NCBI RefSeq assembly: GCF_003144405.1
Contig: NZ_PENW01000031.1
Coordinates: forward strand, 1-64,000
Length of the DNA stretch: 64,000 bases
Direction of reading: 5' to 3'
Origin: Proteus cibi
GTDB taxonomy: Bacteria > Pseudomonadota > Gammaproteobacteria > Enterobacterales > Enterobacteriaceae
Both the position numbers and the translations under genes were made by a program. The notes under the pieces were generated by a model. The model had not been told where the DNA came from and searched no databases. It worked only from the letters and a program-made list of their open reading frames with translations. Positions 55,807-64,000 of the stretch are shown piece by piece (the first letter of the stretch is position 1; each line of letters begins with the position of its first letter).

Positions 55807-57606
55807 ATGCACTCATTACTGAGTACCCTACAAGATGAAATCAGCAAATACACCGATGCAATAGCAAGCATTACAGGCACCGATGTTGAAATTATTGATA
55901 ACAATTTAATTCGTATTGCGGGTACAGGACGTTACCGTTATATGCTCAATCAAGATGTCTCTAATAATGGGCATATTTATCGTCATGTACTGCAAGTACA
56001 AAAGACCATTTTAATTGAAGATCCCAAAGAAAATGATCTCTGCCAACTGTGTCAAAATCGCTTAACTTGTAGCGAAGAGCTTGATCTAAATGCCCCTATT
56101 TTTCTCAATAATCAAGTTATTGGCGTGATAGGAATTATTTGTTCAAATCGAGAACAAAAAATGTTTTTGATGAAACAAAAACAGGCATTTATCACTTTTA
56201 TCGAGCAGTTTTCAGAGATGATTTCAAGTCGTGTTTTTGAATGTCTTGAAAGGCTTAAAGAGCAAGAGCGATTTGGTACTTTTCGAAACTTGATTGATGT
56301 CATGGACCGAGGTGTGATTGCAATCGATAGCCAAAGTAAAATTTGGCACGCCAATCTTTCTGCTTTACGCTTTTTCGATTGTGAATTAATAGGGCAATCT
56401 CTTGAGATCGATATAACTGGCGATATTCTTTATGGCGATGAAGAAGCTTGGTTGGTATTAAACCACCAACGCTATCATGTTCTGTGTAAAAAAATCACTT
56501 TTTCTTCTGTGGATAATGACCAACTTACTATGGTTATTTTCCATGATGCCCGCGATTATATGACACAAGTAAATACCGTGTCTGTTGGTGAAGATCCTCA
56601 CTCTCCTTTAATTGGTAATTCACAAAATATGCTTCACTTAAAAAGCATGTTAAGTAAAGTTGCGGTGAGCCATGCGAGTGTTTTAATTACGGGAGAAAGT
56701 GGCTCAGGTAAAGAAGTCGTTGCTTACACAATCCATCAACAAAGCCTACGCACAAAACAGCCTTTTATTACCATCAACTGCGCAGCTATTCCTGAGCAAT
56801 TACTAGAAAGCGAGCTTTTTGGTTATGTCCGCGGCGCATTTAGTGGCGCTGATCCTAAAGGACGTATTGGTAAATTTGAATTAGCACATGGCGGAAGCCT
56901 GTTTCTAGATGAAATTGGGGATATGCCTTTACATCTACAAGCCAAGCTTTTACGTGTTCTTCAAGAAAAAAGTATCACTCGTGTTGGCTCTAATAATATG
57001 ATCAATATTGATGTAAGGATCATTGCTGCCACCAATAAAGATCTGCGTGAAATGGTCAATAAAGGGCAATTCCGCGAAGATCTGTTTTATCGTCTGAATG
57101 TCGTTCCAATCCATACGCCTGCATTACGTGATCATCGAGAAGATATTGCAGAGCTTGCACAATTTTTTGCCGACGATTTAGCATTAACCTATAAGCGACC
57201 TGCAACGAAGATCCCCAACATTGTTATTAACTATTTATATTCCTATGATTGGCCTGGCAATATCAGAGAGTTACGCAATGTGATTGAGTATATGTATGTT
57301 ATGCAAGGTGATACTGTTGATTTAAACCTTAGTCACCTTCCACCTTATTTGTTAGAAACATCGCATGCTGCTTCTTTAGAAAAGGACAAAAACAGTCGTA
57401 TCCCTACAAAAGCTACAACAGATAATAAAGATAAAACTCAACCATTAAATGCACAAGAATATCTCAAATCTCAAAGCCTAACATCAGAATATCAAACCAT
57501 TATGAACCTATTAGAAAAAACAGGAACAACATTAGAAGGAAAGAAGAAAGCCGCAGAAATTTTAGGAATAAGTATTGCTACTTTATATAGAAAAATAAAA
57601 ATATGA
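55807..57606 (+). CDS. Sigma-54 dependent activator, YgeV-like
   Basis: A 599-residue bacterial enhancer-binding protein with the order of E. coli YgeV: an N-terminal sensor with a cysteine group [15 protein letters not shown] (C-x2-C-x5-C, about 79-88), a PAS-like domain (about 155-260), an AAA+ domain with Walker A GESGSGKE, sigma-54 loop GAFSGA (GAFTGA is usual), Walker [12 protein letters not shown] and WPGNIREL, and a Fis-type helix-turn-helix [19 protein letters not shown] at the C-terminus. I choose ATG 55807; GTG 55804 is possible. It is divergent from the dpaL operon, its probable target. Confidence 0.92.
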   Translation: MHSLLSTLQDEISKYTDAIASITGTDVEIIDNNLIRIAGTGRYRYMLNQDVSNNGHIYRHVLQVQKTILIEDPKENDLCQLCQNRLTCSEELDLNAPIFLNNQVIGVIGIICSNREQKMFLMKQKQAFITFIEQFSEMISSRVFECLERLKEQERFGTFRNLIDVMDRGVIAIDSQSKIWHANLSALRFFDCELIGQSLEIDITGDILYGDEEAWLVLNHQRYHVLCKKITFSSVDNDQLTMVIFHDARDYMTQVNTVSVGEDPHSPLIGNSQNMLHLKSMLSKVAVSHASVLITGESGSGKEVVAYTIHQQSLRTKQPFITINCAAIPEQLLESELFGYVRGAFSGADPKGRIGKFELAHGGSLFLDEIGDMPLHLQAKLLRVLQEKSITRVGSNNMINIDVRIIAATNKDLREMVNKGQFREDLFYRLNVVPIHTPALRDHREDIAELAQFFADDLALTYKRPATKIPNIVINYLYSYDWPGNIRELRNVIEYMYVMQGDTVDLNLSHLPPYLLETSHAASLEKDKNSRIPTKATTDNKDKTQPLNAQEYLKSQSLTSEYQTIMNLLEKTGTTLEGKKKAAEILGISIATLYRKIKI

Positions 57607-58233
57607 TAAAAGGTATTTAAAATGAATTTTTAAATATTAATAACTTAATCAATAGATTTAAATTAGCATAAAAACTTTAATAAAAATAATTTCTACTAAT
57701 TATCCCATCTAGATTATTAGAAATACTTCTTTTAATGACTGTTTTTTATAAAGCATGGTCATGATAATATTTTAAACTTACTGCCATTTGTAACAAAATA
57801 TATTTTCCATAAAGTAAATTTAAACTATCCTCTTTTATTCCTGATAACACACAAAAATCTAACCACATGATAAATAATAATAAATTTTTTTATTTTTATT
57901 ATCTTATTAATGATTTTTCTAAATTACATAAGAAATTTTTGTAACACTGTCCATAAGACAGAATTAAACAAAACACATAGAATCCGTTTGAGAATAAATT
58001 GAAGTCAATTTCAATATCCAGATTTAATGTTAATTATAAAATTTAAAACAATGAAAATTGATTACGAATTTTATGATTAATAGTAAAAGCTATTTCATTT
58101 AAGATTATATTTTTATTAGGTTTCTCTGTTTAAGGCACTTATATTTCCTAATGCCTTTAGCCTAAAATCTTAGAATAAATAGCACTTAACATCACTTATT
58201 AAATACTATTTATATCAATCACTAGGGGTCAAA
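57607..58233. other. AT-rich gap upstream of the fimbrial operon
   Basis: About 625 bp of very AT-rich DNA. It contains a small hairpin CTGTC-CATAA-GACAG (57948-57962) and a palindrome AAATTGA-AG-TCAATTT (57996-58011). I find no recombinase gene and no pair of long inverted repeats that would mark an invertible fimbrial switch. The fimbrial promoter presumably lies in its right part. Confidence 0.5.
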
Positions 58234-58806
58234 ATGCCTATTTTAACAAAAAAATTACTTCCAATGGCTTTCGTTATTTCTGTAATAACGGCAAGTGCTA
58301 CAGTTTCTGCTGAAGAGCAATCTGGTCAAATTTCTTTTACCGGTTTAATTTATTCATCAACTTGTACTATTGATATTAATGGCACAGGTTCTGATGGCAA
58401 CGTTAATATGGGGCGTTATGCGACCAGTGAATTTGACGGCGCAGGTAGCGAAGTGGGTGGAAAATCAGGTAATGGAAAACTAGATATCTCTTTAATTAAT
58501 TGTCCACCACAAGGTACGGTAAAATTAAAGCTAGAAGGTAAAACAGACAGCAGCTCTGATCAAATTTTAGCTTTAGATAATCCTGATGATTCAAATACAG
58601 CAAAAAATGTTGGCATCCATATTTATGATAGAGATGATTTGGGAACACCTTTCAATCTCAATGTCACTAAAGAATATAAAATTAAAGATACAGGTGACCT
58701 GAAATCTAAAACACTTTATTTTATTGCTAAATATGTTAGTACAAGTAATAACGTAGAAGCAGGTCGTGCTGATGCAACATTGAATTACACATTAACTTAT
58801 CAATAA
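58234..58806 (+). CDS. Major fimbrial subunit (type 1-like pilin)
   Basis: A 190-residue pilin secreted to the periplasm and polymerised by the chaperone-usher route. A signal peptide ends at about VSA in SATVSAEEQSG. The mature protein has the two cysteines of pilins (SSTCTIDI and LINCPP), a glycine-rich start for donor-strand exchange (GQISFTGLIYSSTC) and the penultimate tyrosine in the C-terminal strand LNYTLTYQ recognised by chaperones. It is the first gene of a four-gene operon; the class is type 1 by overall pattern. Confidence 0.9.
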   Translation: MPILTKKLLPMAFVISVITASATVSAEEQSGQISFTGLIYSSTCTIDINGTGSDGNVNMGRYATSEFDGAGSEVGGKSGNGKLDISLINCPPQGTVKLKLEGKTDSSSDQILALDNPDDSNTAKNVGIHIYDRDDLGTPFNLNVTKEYKIKDTGDLKSKTLYFIAKYVSTSNNVEAGRADATLNYTLTYQ

Positions 58807-58810
58807 TAAA

Positions 58811-58844
58811 AATAGCAGGTTAATAATGCTATTAGCCTGCTATT
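58811..58844 (+). terminator. Hairpin between pilin and chaperone genes
   Basis: AATAGCAGG and CCTGCTATT form a perfect 9-bp stem with a 16-nt loop right after the pilin stop. No long T-run follows. Such intercistronic stems usually lower expression of chaperone and usher relative to the pilin. Confidence 0.6.
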
Positions 58845-58863
58845 ATTAAAAAGGTATTTATCG

Positions 58864-59544
58864 ATGAAATTTAAAAAAACACTTTTAGGACTAGGATTAA
58901 TATTCAGCTCAATAACATCAAGTTTTGCTGGGTTTGGTTTAGAAACAACTCGTGTTGTTTATAGTGAAACAAGTAAGAACGAAGGTTTCGTTGCTTTTAA
59001 TAGTGATAAAAACACGAATTACTTATTACAATCCTGGGTTGAAGATCTCAATGGCAAACTCACTCAAGATTTTGTAATCACTCCACCATTAATTAAATTA
59101 ATGGCGCAACAAAAAAATACACTACAAGTTACTAAAAATACAACATTACCTAATGATATTGAATCCATGTATTGGATCAATGTTAAGTTTGTCGCACCAA
59201 GCAATGAAAATCTAGAAAATGTTCTTCGTTATTCAATGACAAATAGAATTAAGTTGATTTACAGACCACAATCTCTAAAAAATGACAATATTGAAAAAGA
59301 AATCAAAGAGTTAAAGTGGTCATCAAAGAATAACAATCTTGTAGTATCAAATAACTCACCTTATTTTATTAATATTAGTAAACTTTTTATTGATGGAAAA
59401 GAGATTGAACAATTACCTGGTTTTCTTTCGCCAAAATCAGAAACCACAATTAGCGTTAATAAAGCATTATCGGGTAAAGAAAAAATAAAACTATTTTATA
59501 TCGACGATTTTGGAAAAAACCTTCCAATGGAATTTGCATTATAA
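58864..59544 (+). CDS. Periplasmic fimbrial chaperone
   Basis: A 226-residue PapD-like chaperone of two immunoglobulin-like domains. A signal peptide ends at about SSFA-GFGLE. The chaperone signature region TRVVYSETSKNEGFVAFNS, the G1-strand and DLNGKLTQDFVITPPLIKLMAQQKNTLQV with the subunit-binding alternating hydrophobics are visible; the expected arginine near the start is in TTRVVY and a lysine lies in the second domain. It folds and caps subunits for delivery to the usher. Confidence 0.92.
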   Translation: MKFKKTLLGLGLIFSSITSSFAGFGLETTRVVYSETSKNEGFVAFNSDKNTNYLLQSWVEDLNGKLTQDFVITPPLIKLMAQQKNTLQVTKNTTLPNDIESMYWINVKFVAPSNENLENVLRYSMTNRIKLIYRPQSLKNDNIEKEIKELKWSSKNNNLVVSNNSPYFINISKLFIDGKEIEQLPGFLSPKSETTISVNKALSGKEKIKLFYIDDFGKNLPMEFAL

Positions 59545-59550
59545 TAAGAG

Positions 59551-62076
59551 ATGTTATTCAATATGAAAAAGATAAAGGATAATTATTTTAATAAATCGCC
59601 ACTCTATTTTTTTATTGCTGGCGCTTTATTCGCTTCTTCTAATACATCAGCAAATGACTATTATCCTGCTAATCTATTAAATATTGAAGGAAGCACTCAA
59701 CAAGTAACAAATGAAGATCTTAATGTCTTTAGAGAGAATAATATTGCCCCAGGTCACTATAAGGTTACTCTTTTTATCAATGATAATCGCGTATTAACAC
59801 GCGACTTTGATTTTATTTTGATGGAAGATAAAGAGGGTAACCAATTGTTAGCACCACGTCTTTCAGCAGAAGAGTGGTATAACGCGGGTGTTGATCTTCC
59901 TTATGATGTGATTAATAAAAACAAAAATAATGATTTTATTAATCTCAACGAAATCAATAATGCGAATGGCTATTTAGATTTAAATAGAAAACAATATGTT
60001 CTAACATTACCACAATTATATGTTAACGAAGATAGATTGAAAGAAAATGAAATAAAAAACTGGGATTCAGGTATTCCTGCGTTATTAGTGAATTATGCAT
60101 TGTCTTCATTTAATAGCCGTAGTCAGGGAAATACGACGGATAGCTATTATGGTAATATTCAAACCCAAGTTAATTTAGGACCTTGGCGTTTCAATAATTA
60201 TTCAACATGGACGAAAAATGAAAATGGCGATAAAAAATGGAATACATTAAGTAATGTTCTTTCTAGAGCAATTACCCGCATTAATAGTGAATTAATGATT
60301 GGTGATCTCTACTCTTCTTCACAACTCTTTGATTCAGTAAAATTTAGAGGTATTAAATTAGTCACTGATAGACTAATGACACCAACACAGAATAGAACCT
60401 ATGCACCTAGCGTTTCGGGTATTGCTAATACAGAATCTATAGTCACTATCACCCAAAACGGACAAGTAATTTATAAGCGTAGCGTACCTGCTGGGCCTTT
60501 TAATATTACTGATTATTATCCGATGAACAGTGGCGGAGATTTATATGTCAGCGTGACTGAAGCAGATGGCTCTGAAAAGAATTTTATTGTGCCTTTCTCT
60601 TCTATTGCCAATCTAGAAAGAAAAGGTGAATTAAAATATAGCTTCTCCACGGGTAAATACGACGGTAATAATAGCGGGGATGGAGCTTATATTGTTCAGA
60701 CCGAAGCTTTCTATGGTTTAACTGACTATGTCACCCTTTATGGCGGCATACTTGTTGGTGAAAAATATCAATCTGTTGGTGTGGGCACTGGAGTAAATTT
60801 AGGGAGCTATGGCGCGATCACTACTGACTTATTGTATGCAAAATCTTCCACCAATAATGGTAATGATCCATTACATGGCAATGCTTTTAGAGTTAATTAT
60901 TCTAAAAATATATCAGCAACAGACACGACTCTTTCGTTGGTAGGCTATCGTCATTTTGATGCCAATTTTCTCAATTTTACTCAAGCGATGGAACACAAAG
61001 ACAGAAAATACCATCCAAGCAATGGATTAAAAAATGAATATACGCTCTCGATTAATCAACCTTTATTTTCTAATAACGCTTCGATTAATTTAAATTCAGT
61101 TATTTATAAGTATGTTAGCGGTAAAACTGTTCATTCTTATAATATGGGTTTTAATAGTGCCATTAATAAAGTTAACTATAGTGTCTATTACACTTATTAC
61201 GATGGTAGTCGTTATAACGAAAGTAATAAAAAAAATAGCCATGATTTGAGTATGAATGTCAGCATTCCTTTTTCATGGAATGAGAACTACATTTGGGCTA
61301 ATTACGGTATATCAACGAATAATGATAACCAAGTATTACAGACCGCACGTTTAAGTGGAACCTATGGTGATAAAAATCAAGCCAACTGGGATATTTATCA
61401 AGGCTATGGTAATAAAGGTGTTAATTATAGCGGGGGGTTAAATGGCGCTTATAAAACACAAAGTGCCGTTGTTAATGCGGGTTATTCATATGCTCAAGAT
61501 AAGCAAAATATTAACTACGGTATTAGTGGCGCATTGGTTGCAACACAATATGGCGCAGTATTTGCCCCTTCATTGCAACAAACGAATGCATTAATACTGA
61601 CTAAAGATACCTCTGGTGTAGAAGTCATTAATGGTCAATCTATTAAAACGAATAATCGTGGATTAGCGGTTGTTTCTGGAATGTCGCCTTACCAAAAAAA
61701 TAGCATTAGTGTTAATACTAATTCTATTCCAAGTGATACTGAAATTTCGAATAACATTATTAGTAATATTGTTCCAACAAAAGGTGCTTTAGTGCTGGCT
61801 GATTTCGATGCTAAAAAAGGCTTTAAATTCCTACTGACATTACAAACACTGGATAAAAGTACCATCCCTATGGGGGCTAAAGCTGAAATTGATAACGATG
61901 ATACGCAATTAGTCGCCAGCTTCCATCAACTCTATTTTGTTGCCAATAAACCACAAGGCAATATTCAAGTTTCATGGATAATTAACGGTGAGCAAAAAAG
62001 CTGCCATGCAACTTATCACATTGATAATAAAACGCCTGTTAATGGCTTATATATTTTAGATACTGAGTGTAAATAA
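59551..62076 (+). CDS. Fimbrial outer-membrane usher
   Basis: An 841-residue FimD/PapC-type usher: signal peptide up to about NTSA-NDYYP, N-terminal chaperone-docking domain, a beta-barrel with the plug region and the signature block QNGQVIYKRSVPAGPFNITDYYP, then two C-terminal domains with DTSGVEVINGQSIKTNNRGLAVVSGMSPYQKN. A final disulfide pair (KSCHATYHI and DTECK) closes the last domain. ATG 59551 lies too close to its AAGAG; ATG 59563 (MKKIKD) is an equally likely start. Confidence 0.93.
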   Translation: MLFNMKKIKDNYFNKSPLYFFIAGALFASSNTSANDYYPANLLNIEGSTQQVTNEDLNVFRENNIAPGHYKVTLFINDNRVLTRDFDFILMEDKEGNQLLAPRLSAEEWYNAGVDLPYDVINKNKNNDFINLNEINNANGYLDLNRKQYVLTLPQLYVNEDRLKENEIKNWDSGIPALLVNYALSSFNSRSQGNTTDSYYGNIQTQVNLGPWRFNNYSTWTKNENGDKKWNTLSNVLSRAITRINSELMIGDLYSSSQLFDSVKFRGIKLVTDRLMTPTQNRTYAPSVSGIANTESIVTITQNGQVIYKRSVPAGPFNITDYYPMNSGGDLYVSVTEADGSEKNFIVPFSSIANLERKGELKYSFSTGKYDGNNSGDGAYIVQTEAFYGLTDYVTLYGGILVGEKYQSVGVGTGVNLGSYGAITTDLLYAKSSTNNGNDPLHGNAFRVNYSKNISATDTTLSLVGYRHFDANFLNFTQAMEHKDRKYHPSNGLKNEYTLSINQPLFSNNASINLNSVIYKYVSGKTVHSYNMGFNSAINKVNYSVYYTYYDGSRYNESNKKNSHDLSMNVSIPFSWNENYIWANYGISTNNDNQVLQTARLSGTYGDKNQANWDIYQGYGNKGVNYSGGLNGAYKTQSAVVNAGYSYAQDKQNINYGISGALVATQYGAVFAPSLQQTNALILTKDTSGVEVINGQSIKTNNRGLAVVSGMSPYQKNSISVNTNSIPSDTEISNNIISNIVPTKGALVLADFDAKKGFKFLLTLQTLDKSTIPMGAKAEIDNDDTQLVASFHQLYFVANKPQGNIQVSWIINGEQKSCHATYHIDNKTPVNGLYILDTECK

Positions 62077-62085
62077 GGAAATAAA

Positions 62086-63147
62086 ATGGCTAACTTAAAA
62101 AATAAAATGAATAAATTATTATTTCTAATTTTTATTCTTAGTTTATCTACCCTCTCTTTTTACAGCCATGCCGCGCCTGATTGTGTCAATAATGGCGGGA
62201 TTAAACATGGCACGATGGATGCCAGAGGCGGTACCATTGAACTAAAAGGGATGATTAAAAAAAATCAAGAAATAGCACGTTTTACATTTAAGCGTGATGG
62301 CTCTGATGTTGCAGTCGCAGATTGCCCCGATGGTGCGGAGTTCTATGCTTATGCGACATATAGCGAAGCCAGTGGCGTAATGCCAACCTATTATATGGAT
62401 ATCGATGGAAGACCTGCTTATTATGTTGTACGCAATGGTCATATTACAGGTTTAGATGATTATGCTTATGTTCTCATTGAAAATGAGTCAGGCCTTTCAT
62501 TTAGAAGTCAGCCCGGACAAGAAGTTCCTGTTAACAGCCCTAAGCTTAATACAAGGGATGCTACTGTAATTATTTATTCCACTAAAGATAACCCTAAATC
62601 ACAGCGTTTTACGACTCAATATATTGGCTCAATATTAATTAATCGCTTTAATTCAGGTGGCGGCACAACAGCGGTTGGTTTTAGTTATCGTTTATCAGTC
62701 AATATTATTAGCGCACCAACATCTTGTAGTGCAGAAAATACGAACCTTGAAATGAACCTACCTAAAATGCCTATCACTGCATTTTCTGACATCGGATTTC
62801 CTCGTGATAATCAATATGCTGAAGATCATCTGAGAATTAATTGTACTGGTAATGCCTCCGCTAAAATAAAACTCATGGCGCATAACACCACAAGTTATGA
62901 AGGACAAAAAACCATTATCAAACCTGATAATGAAGGTGATAGAAATAATGCCAAGGGTGTCGGTTTTGTGGTTTCATCCCCTTCAAATGGCAATACTGTA
63001 TTAATTAATAATGAGTTTGTAAAACTTGCGGATTTAGCGAGTGGTATTAATAACGTTCCATTAAAAGCTGAATATTATCGTTATGGTGATGAAGTAAAAC
63101 CAGGCAAACTCAGTGCCTCCGCAAACTTTGTATTGGAGTTTAATTAG
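62086..63147 (+). CDS. Two-domain fimbrial tip adhesin
   Basis: A 353-residue secreted protein with a signal peptide ending at about YSHA-APDC. An N-terminal lectin-like domain of roughly 210 residues (cysteines at PDCVNNG and VADCPDG) precedes a pilin domain that starts at APTSCSAENTNLEM, contains RINCTGNASAKI and ends with the beta strand ANFVLEFN. This two-domain layout is that of FimH-like tip adhesins. It is the last gene of the operon. Receptor unknown. Confidence 0.85.
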   Translation: MANLKNKMNKLLFLIFILSLSTLSFYSHAAPDCVNNGGIKHGTMDARGGTIELKGMIKKNQEIARFTFKRDGSDVAVADCPDGAEFYAYATYSEASGVMPTYYMDIDGRPAYYVVRNGHITGLDDYAYVLIENESGLSFRSQPGQEVPVNSPKLNTRDATVIIYSTKDNPKSQRFTTQYIGSILINRFNSGGGTTAVGFSYRLSVNIISAPTSCSAENTNLEMNLPKMPITAFSDIGFPRDNQYAEDHLRINCTGNASAKIKLMAHNTTSYEGQKTIIKPDNEGDRNNAKGVGFVVSSPSNGNTVLINNEFVKLADLASGINNVPLKAEYYRYGDEVKPGKLSASANFVLEFN

Positions 63148-63270
63148 TTATTGCTGCGTATTTTACGCCATTAATCAGAAAAGGAAATTTTTGACTTCCT
63201 AACGTTTCAAAACAACGTCTACAACCCAATTGCGAAACATTAAAATATAAAACGGTGGATACTGGCTATC

Positions 63271-63310
63271 CACTTATCTCAACTTATCTCAATATCTCAA
63301 CTTATCTCAT
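63271..63310. repeat. Short direct repeats after the adhesin gene
   Basis: The motif ACTTATCTCA occurs three times and a variant ATATCTCA once within 40 bp. It is a small tandem array in the gap between the fimbrial operon and leuX, without obvious function. Confidence 0.6.
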
Positions 63311-63374
63311 TGATGATAATACTGTATTGACTATAAAACTGGGTGGAAAATTTGTAACACTAGAATTTTAGACA

Positions 63375-63399
63375 TAAAAAAAGACGCTTTTAGCGTCTG
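63375..63399 (-). terminator. leuX terminator
   Basis: On the minus strand AGACGC-TAAAA-GCGTCT is followed by seven T residues. It ends 6 bp after the tRNA 3' end. Confidence 0.92.
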
Positions 63400-63404
63400 A
63401 TTTT

Positions 63405-63489
63405 TGGTGCCGAAGGCCGGACTCGAACCGGCACACCCGAAGGCGGTTGATTTTGAATCAACTGCGTCTACCAATTTCGCCACTCCGGC
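63405..63489 (-). tRNA. leuX: tRNA-Leu (anticodon CAA)
   Basis: An 85-nt leucine tRNA with an encoded 3' CCA. The anticodon stem-loop GTTGATTCAAAATCAAC gives CAA, which reads UUG. The acceptor stem GCCGGAG pairs with CTTCGGC, and T-arm GGTTCGAGTCC is complete; a long variable arm is present as in all leucine tRNAs. It equals E. coli leuX in design, a gene often used as an island attachment site. I see no second copy of its 3' end in the window. Confidence 0.96.
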
Positions 63490-63516
63490 ACTGAAGTGTG
63501 TTTGGAAAACCTGCCC

Positions 63517-63544
63517 ATTATACTTGCGTAAAGAACCCTCGCAA
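63517..63544 (-). promoter_or_regulatory. leuX promoter
   Basis: On the minus strand TTGCGA (63539-63544), a 16-bp spacer and TATAAT (63517-63522) are followed by a GC-rich GGGCAGG, the pattern of stable-RNA promoters. The tRNA begins about 28 bp downstream of the -10. Confidence 0.85.
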
Positions 63545-63831
63545 CAATTATTGTTAGTTTTCAGTTTGATTGGCGAAAAAAAGTGCATTTAGGGGTTATT
63601 GCTATCATAAAACACGACCTGTAGGTTACATCAAGGTATTTATCGTTAATGCTTTAATCATGTTGTATCAATAAATCAATTATCTTGTTGTTTTTGTATC
63701 TAAGTTTATTTTTTACTTTATTTCTACTTTTTTCTTATCTTATCTTTTTTTAAAAGTCTACATCGTCATTATATAAATTCATTAAAATTAACCCTCCCAA
63801 TCGATATATTTTAATATATATAACGATAAAT

Positions 63832-63868
63832 AAAAAAAGGATCAAAACTTGGGTTAGTGTTTTGATCC
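63832..63868 (-). terminator. Terminator of a leftward transcript entering from the right
   Basis: GGATCAAAAC (63839-63848) and GTTTTGATCC (63859-63868) form a perfect 10-bp stem; the minus strand then runs into seven T residues. All three minus-strand frames between here and 64000 contain stops, so the transcript end is noncoding: either a 3' untranslated region or a small RNA. The rest of 63545-63831 is AT-rich and I see nothing else in it. Confidence 0.85.
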
Positions 63869-64000
63869 GACAGTACTGCTAAACGAGGGCTTAGTTTTAT
63901 TTTAATGACTATAAGTTGTTTTTATAGCGTCACTGCCCTTTTCTTCCCTGGTGTGAGGAAGAAAATAGTTATGTTTTATTAATATAATGTACTTCTTTAT

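Noticed and set aside
57607-58233. Invertible promoter element for the fimbrial operon
   Set aside because: Proteus MR/P-type switches need long inverted repeats and a nearby recombinase; only small palindromes (57948-57962, 57996-58011) are present and no recombinase gene is in the window.
63271-63310. CRISPR-like array
   Set aside because: The repeats are only about 10 bp with almost no spacers between them.
58234-63489. Mobile island integrated at leuX
   Set aside because: No integrase, no repeated leuX 3' end and no transposon remnants were found in the window, so integration cannot be claimed from this sequence.
63331-63592. Short ORFs on both strands across leuX
   Set aside because: They run through a tRNA gene, its terminator and its promoter.

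Overview
The window is chromosomal DNA of an AT-rich enterobacterium, most likely Proteus or a close relative in the Morganellaceae. This is inferred from the low GC content, E. coli-like gene order in the first half, and Proteus-like protein sequences; it was not checked against a database. Nearly all of it looks like core or long-resident chromosome. I see no transposase, integrase, phage gene or CRISPR array.

Region 1 (1-26.6 kb) follows the E. coli segment next to rrnA. In order there is a leftward rRNA P1 promoter at the very edge, hemG-trkH-yigZ-pepQ (-), fadBA (+) under a FadR operator, fre-ubiD (-), an inserted pepE (-), rfaH (+), tatABC-ubiB-ubiJ-ubiE (-), rmuC, a DedA protein, a tyrosine phosphatase, udp with tandem CRP sites, two tandem ~124-bp palindromic repeats, yidB (+), an unrecognised membrane protein, and the divergent metE/metR pair followed by yigM. 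tatD is missing from its usual place after tatC.

Region 2 (26.6-36.6 kb) is mostly transport and amino-acid synthesis: a yjcE antiporter, a YhhY-type acetyltransferase, the purine permease ghxP behind three PurR-like boxes, an MFS carrier, a TauE-type carrier divergent from an XRE-cupin regulator, and ilvBN with its ivbL leader peptide and attenuator.

Region 3 (36.7-47.7 kb) is catabolic. It holds arcB-arcC-yfcC (ornithine/citrulline and carbamoyl phosphate), preceded by a short unannotated ORF that closely resembles SpeFL, the ornithine-sensing arrest peptide that in E. coli controls speF. Next come murQ-murP-murR-tauE (N-acetylmuramate use) behind a perfect CRP site, then deoK with the divergent deoC-deoR (deoxyribose use).

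Region 4 (47.7-57.6 kb) has two accessory systems. One is an rtcB-prfH pair (repair and rescue of damaged ribosomes), preceded by a 15-codon upstream ORF with an unusually strong Shine-Dalgarno sequence and by hairpins that could gate rtcB. The other is a dpaL-ygeY-D-aminoacylase-MFS operon behind a clear sigma-54 promoter, divergent from a YgeV-like sigma-54 activator, with TGATAA/TTATCA palindromes between them.

Region 5 (57.6-64 kb) is a minimal four-gene chaperone-usher fimbrial operon (pilin, chaperone, usher, tip adhesin) ending next to tRNA-Leu(CAA) (leuX), then noncoding DNA with a terminator for a leftward transcript entering from outside. The observations most worth following up are the SpeFL-like leader on arcBC-yfcC, the leader of rtcB-prfH, and the sigma-54 dpaL locus.
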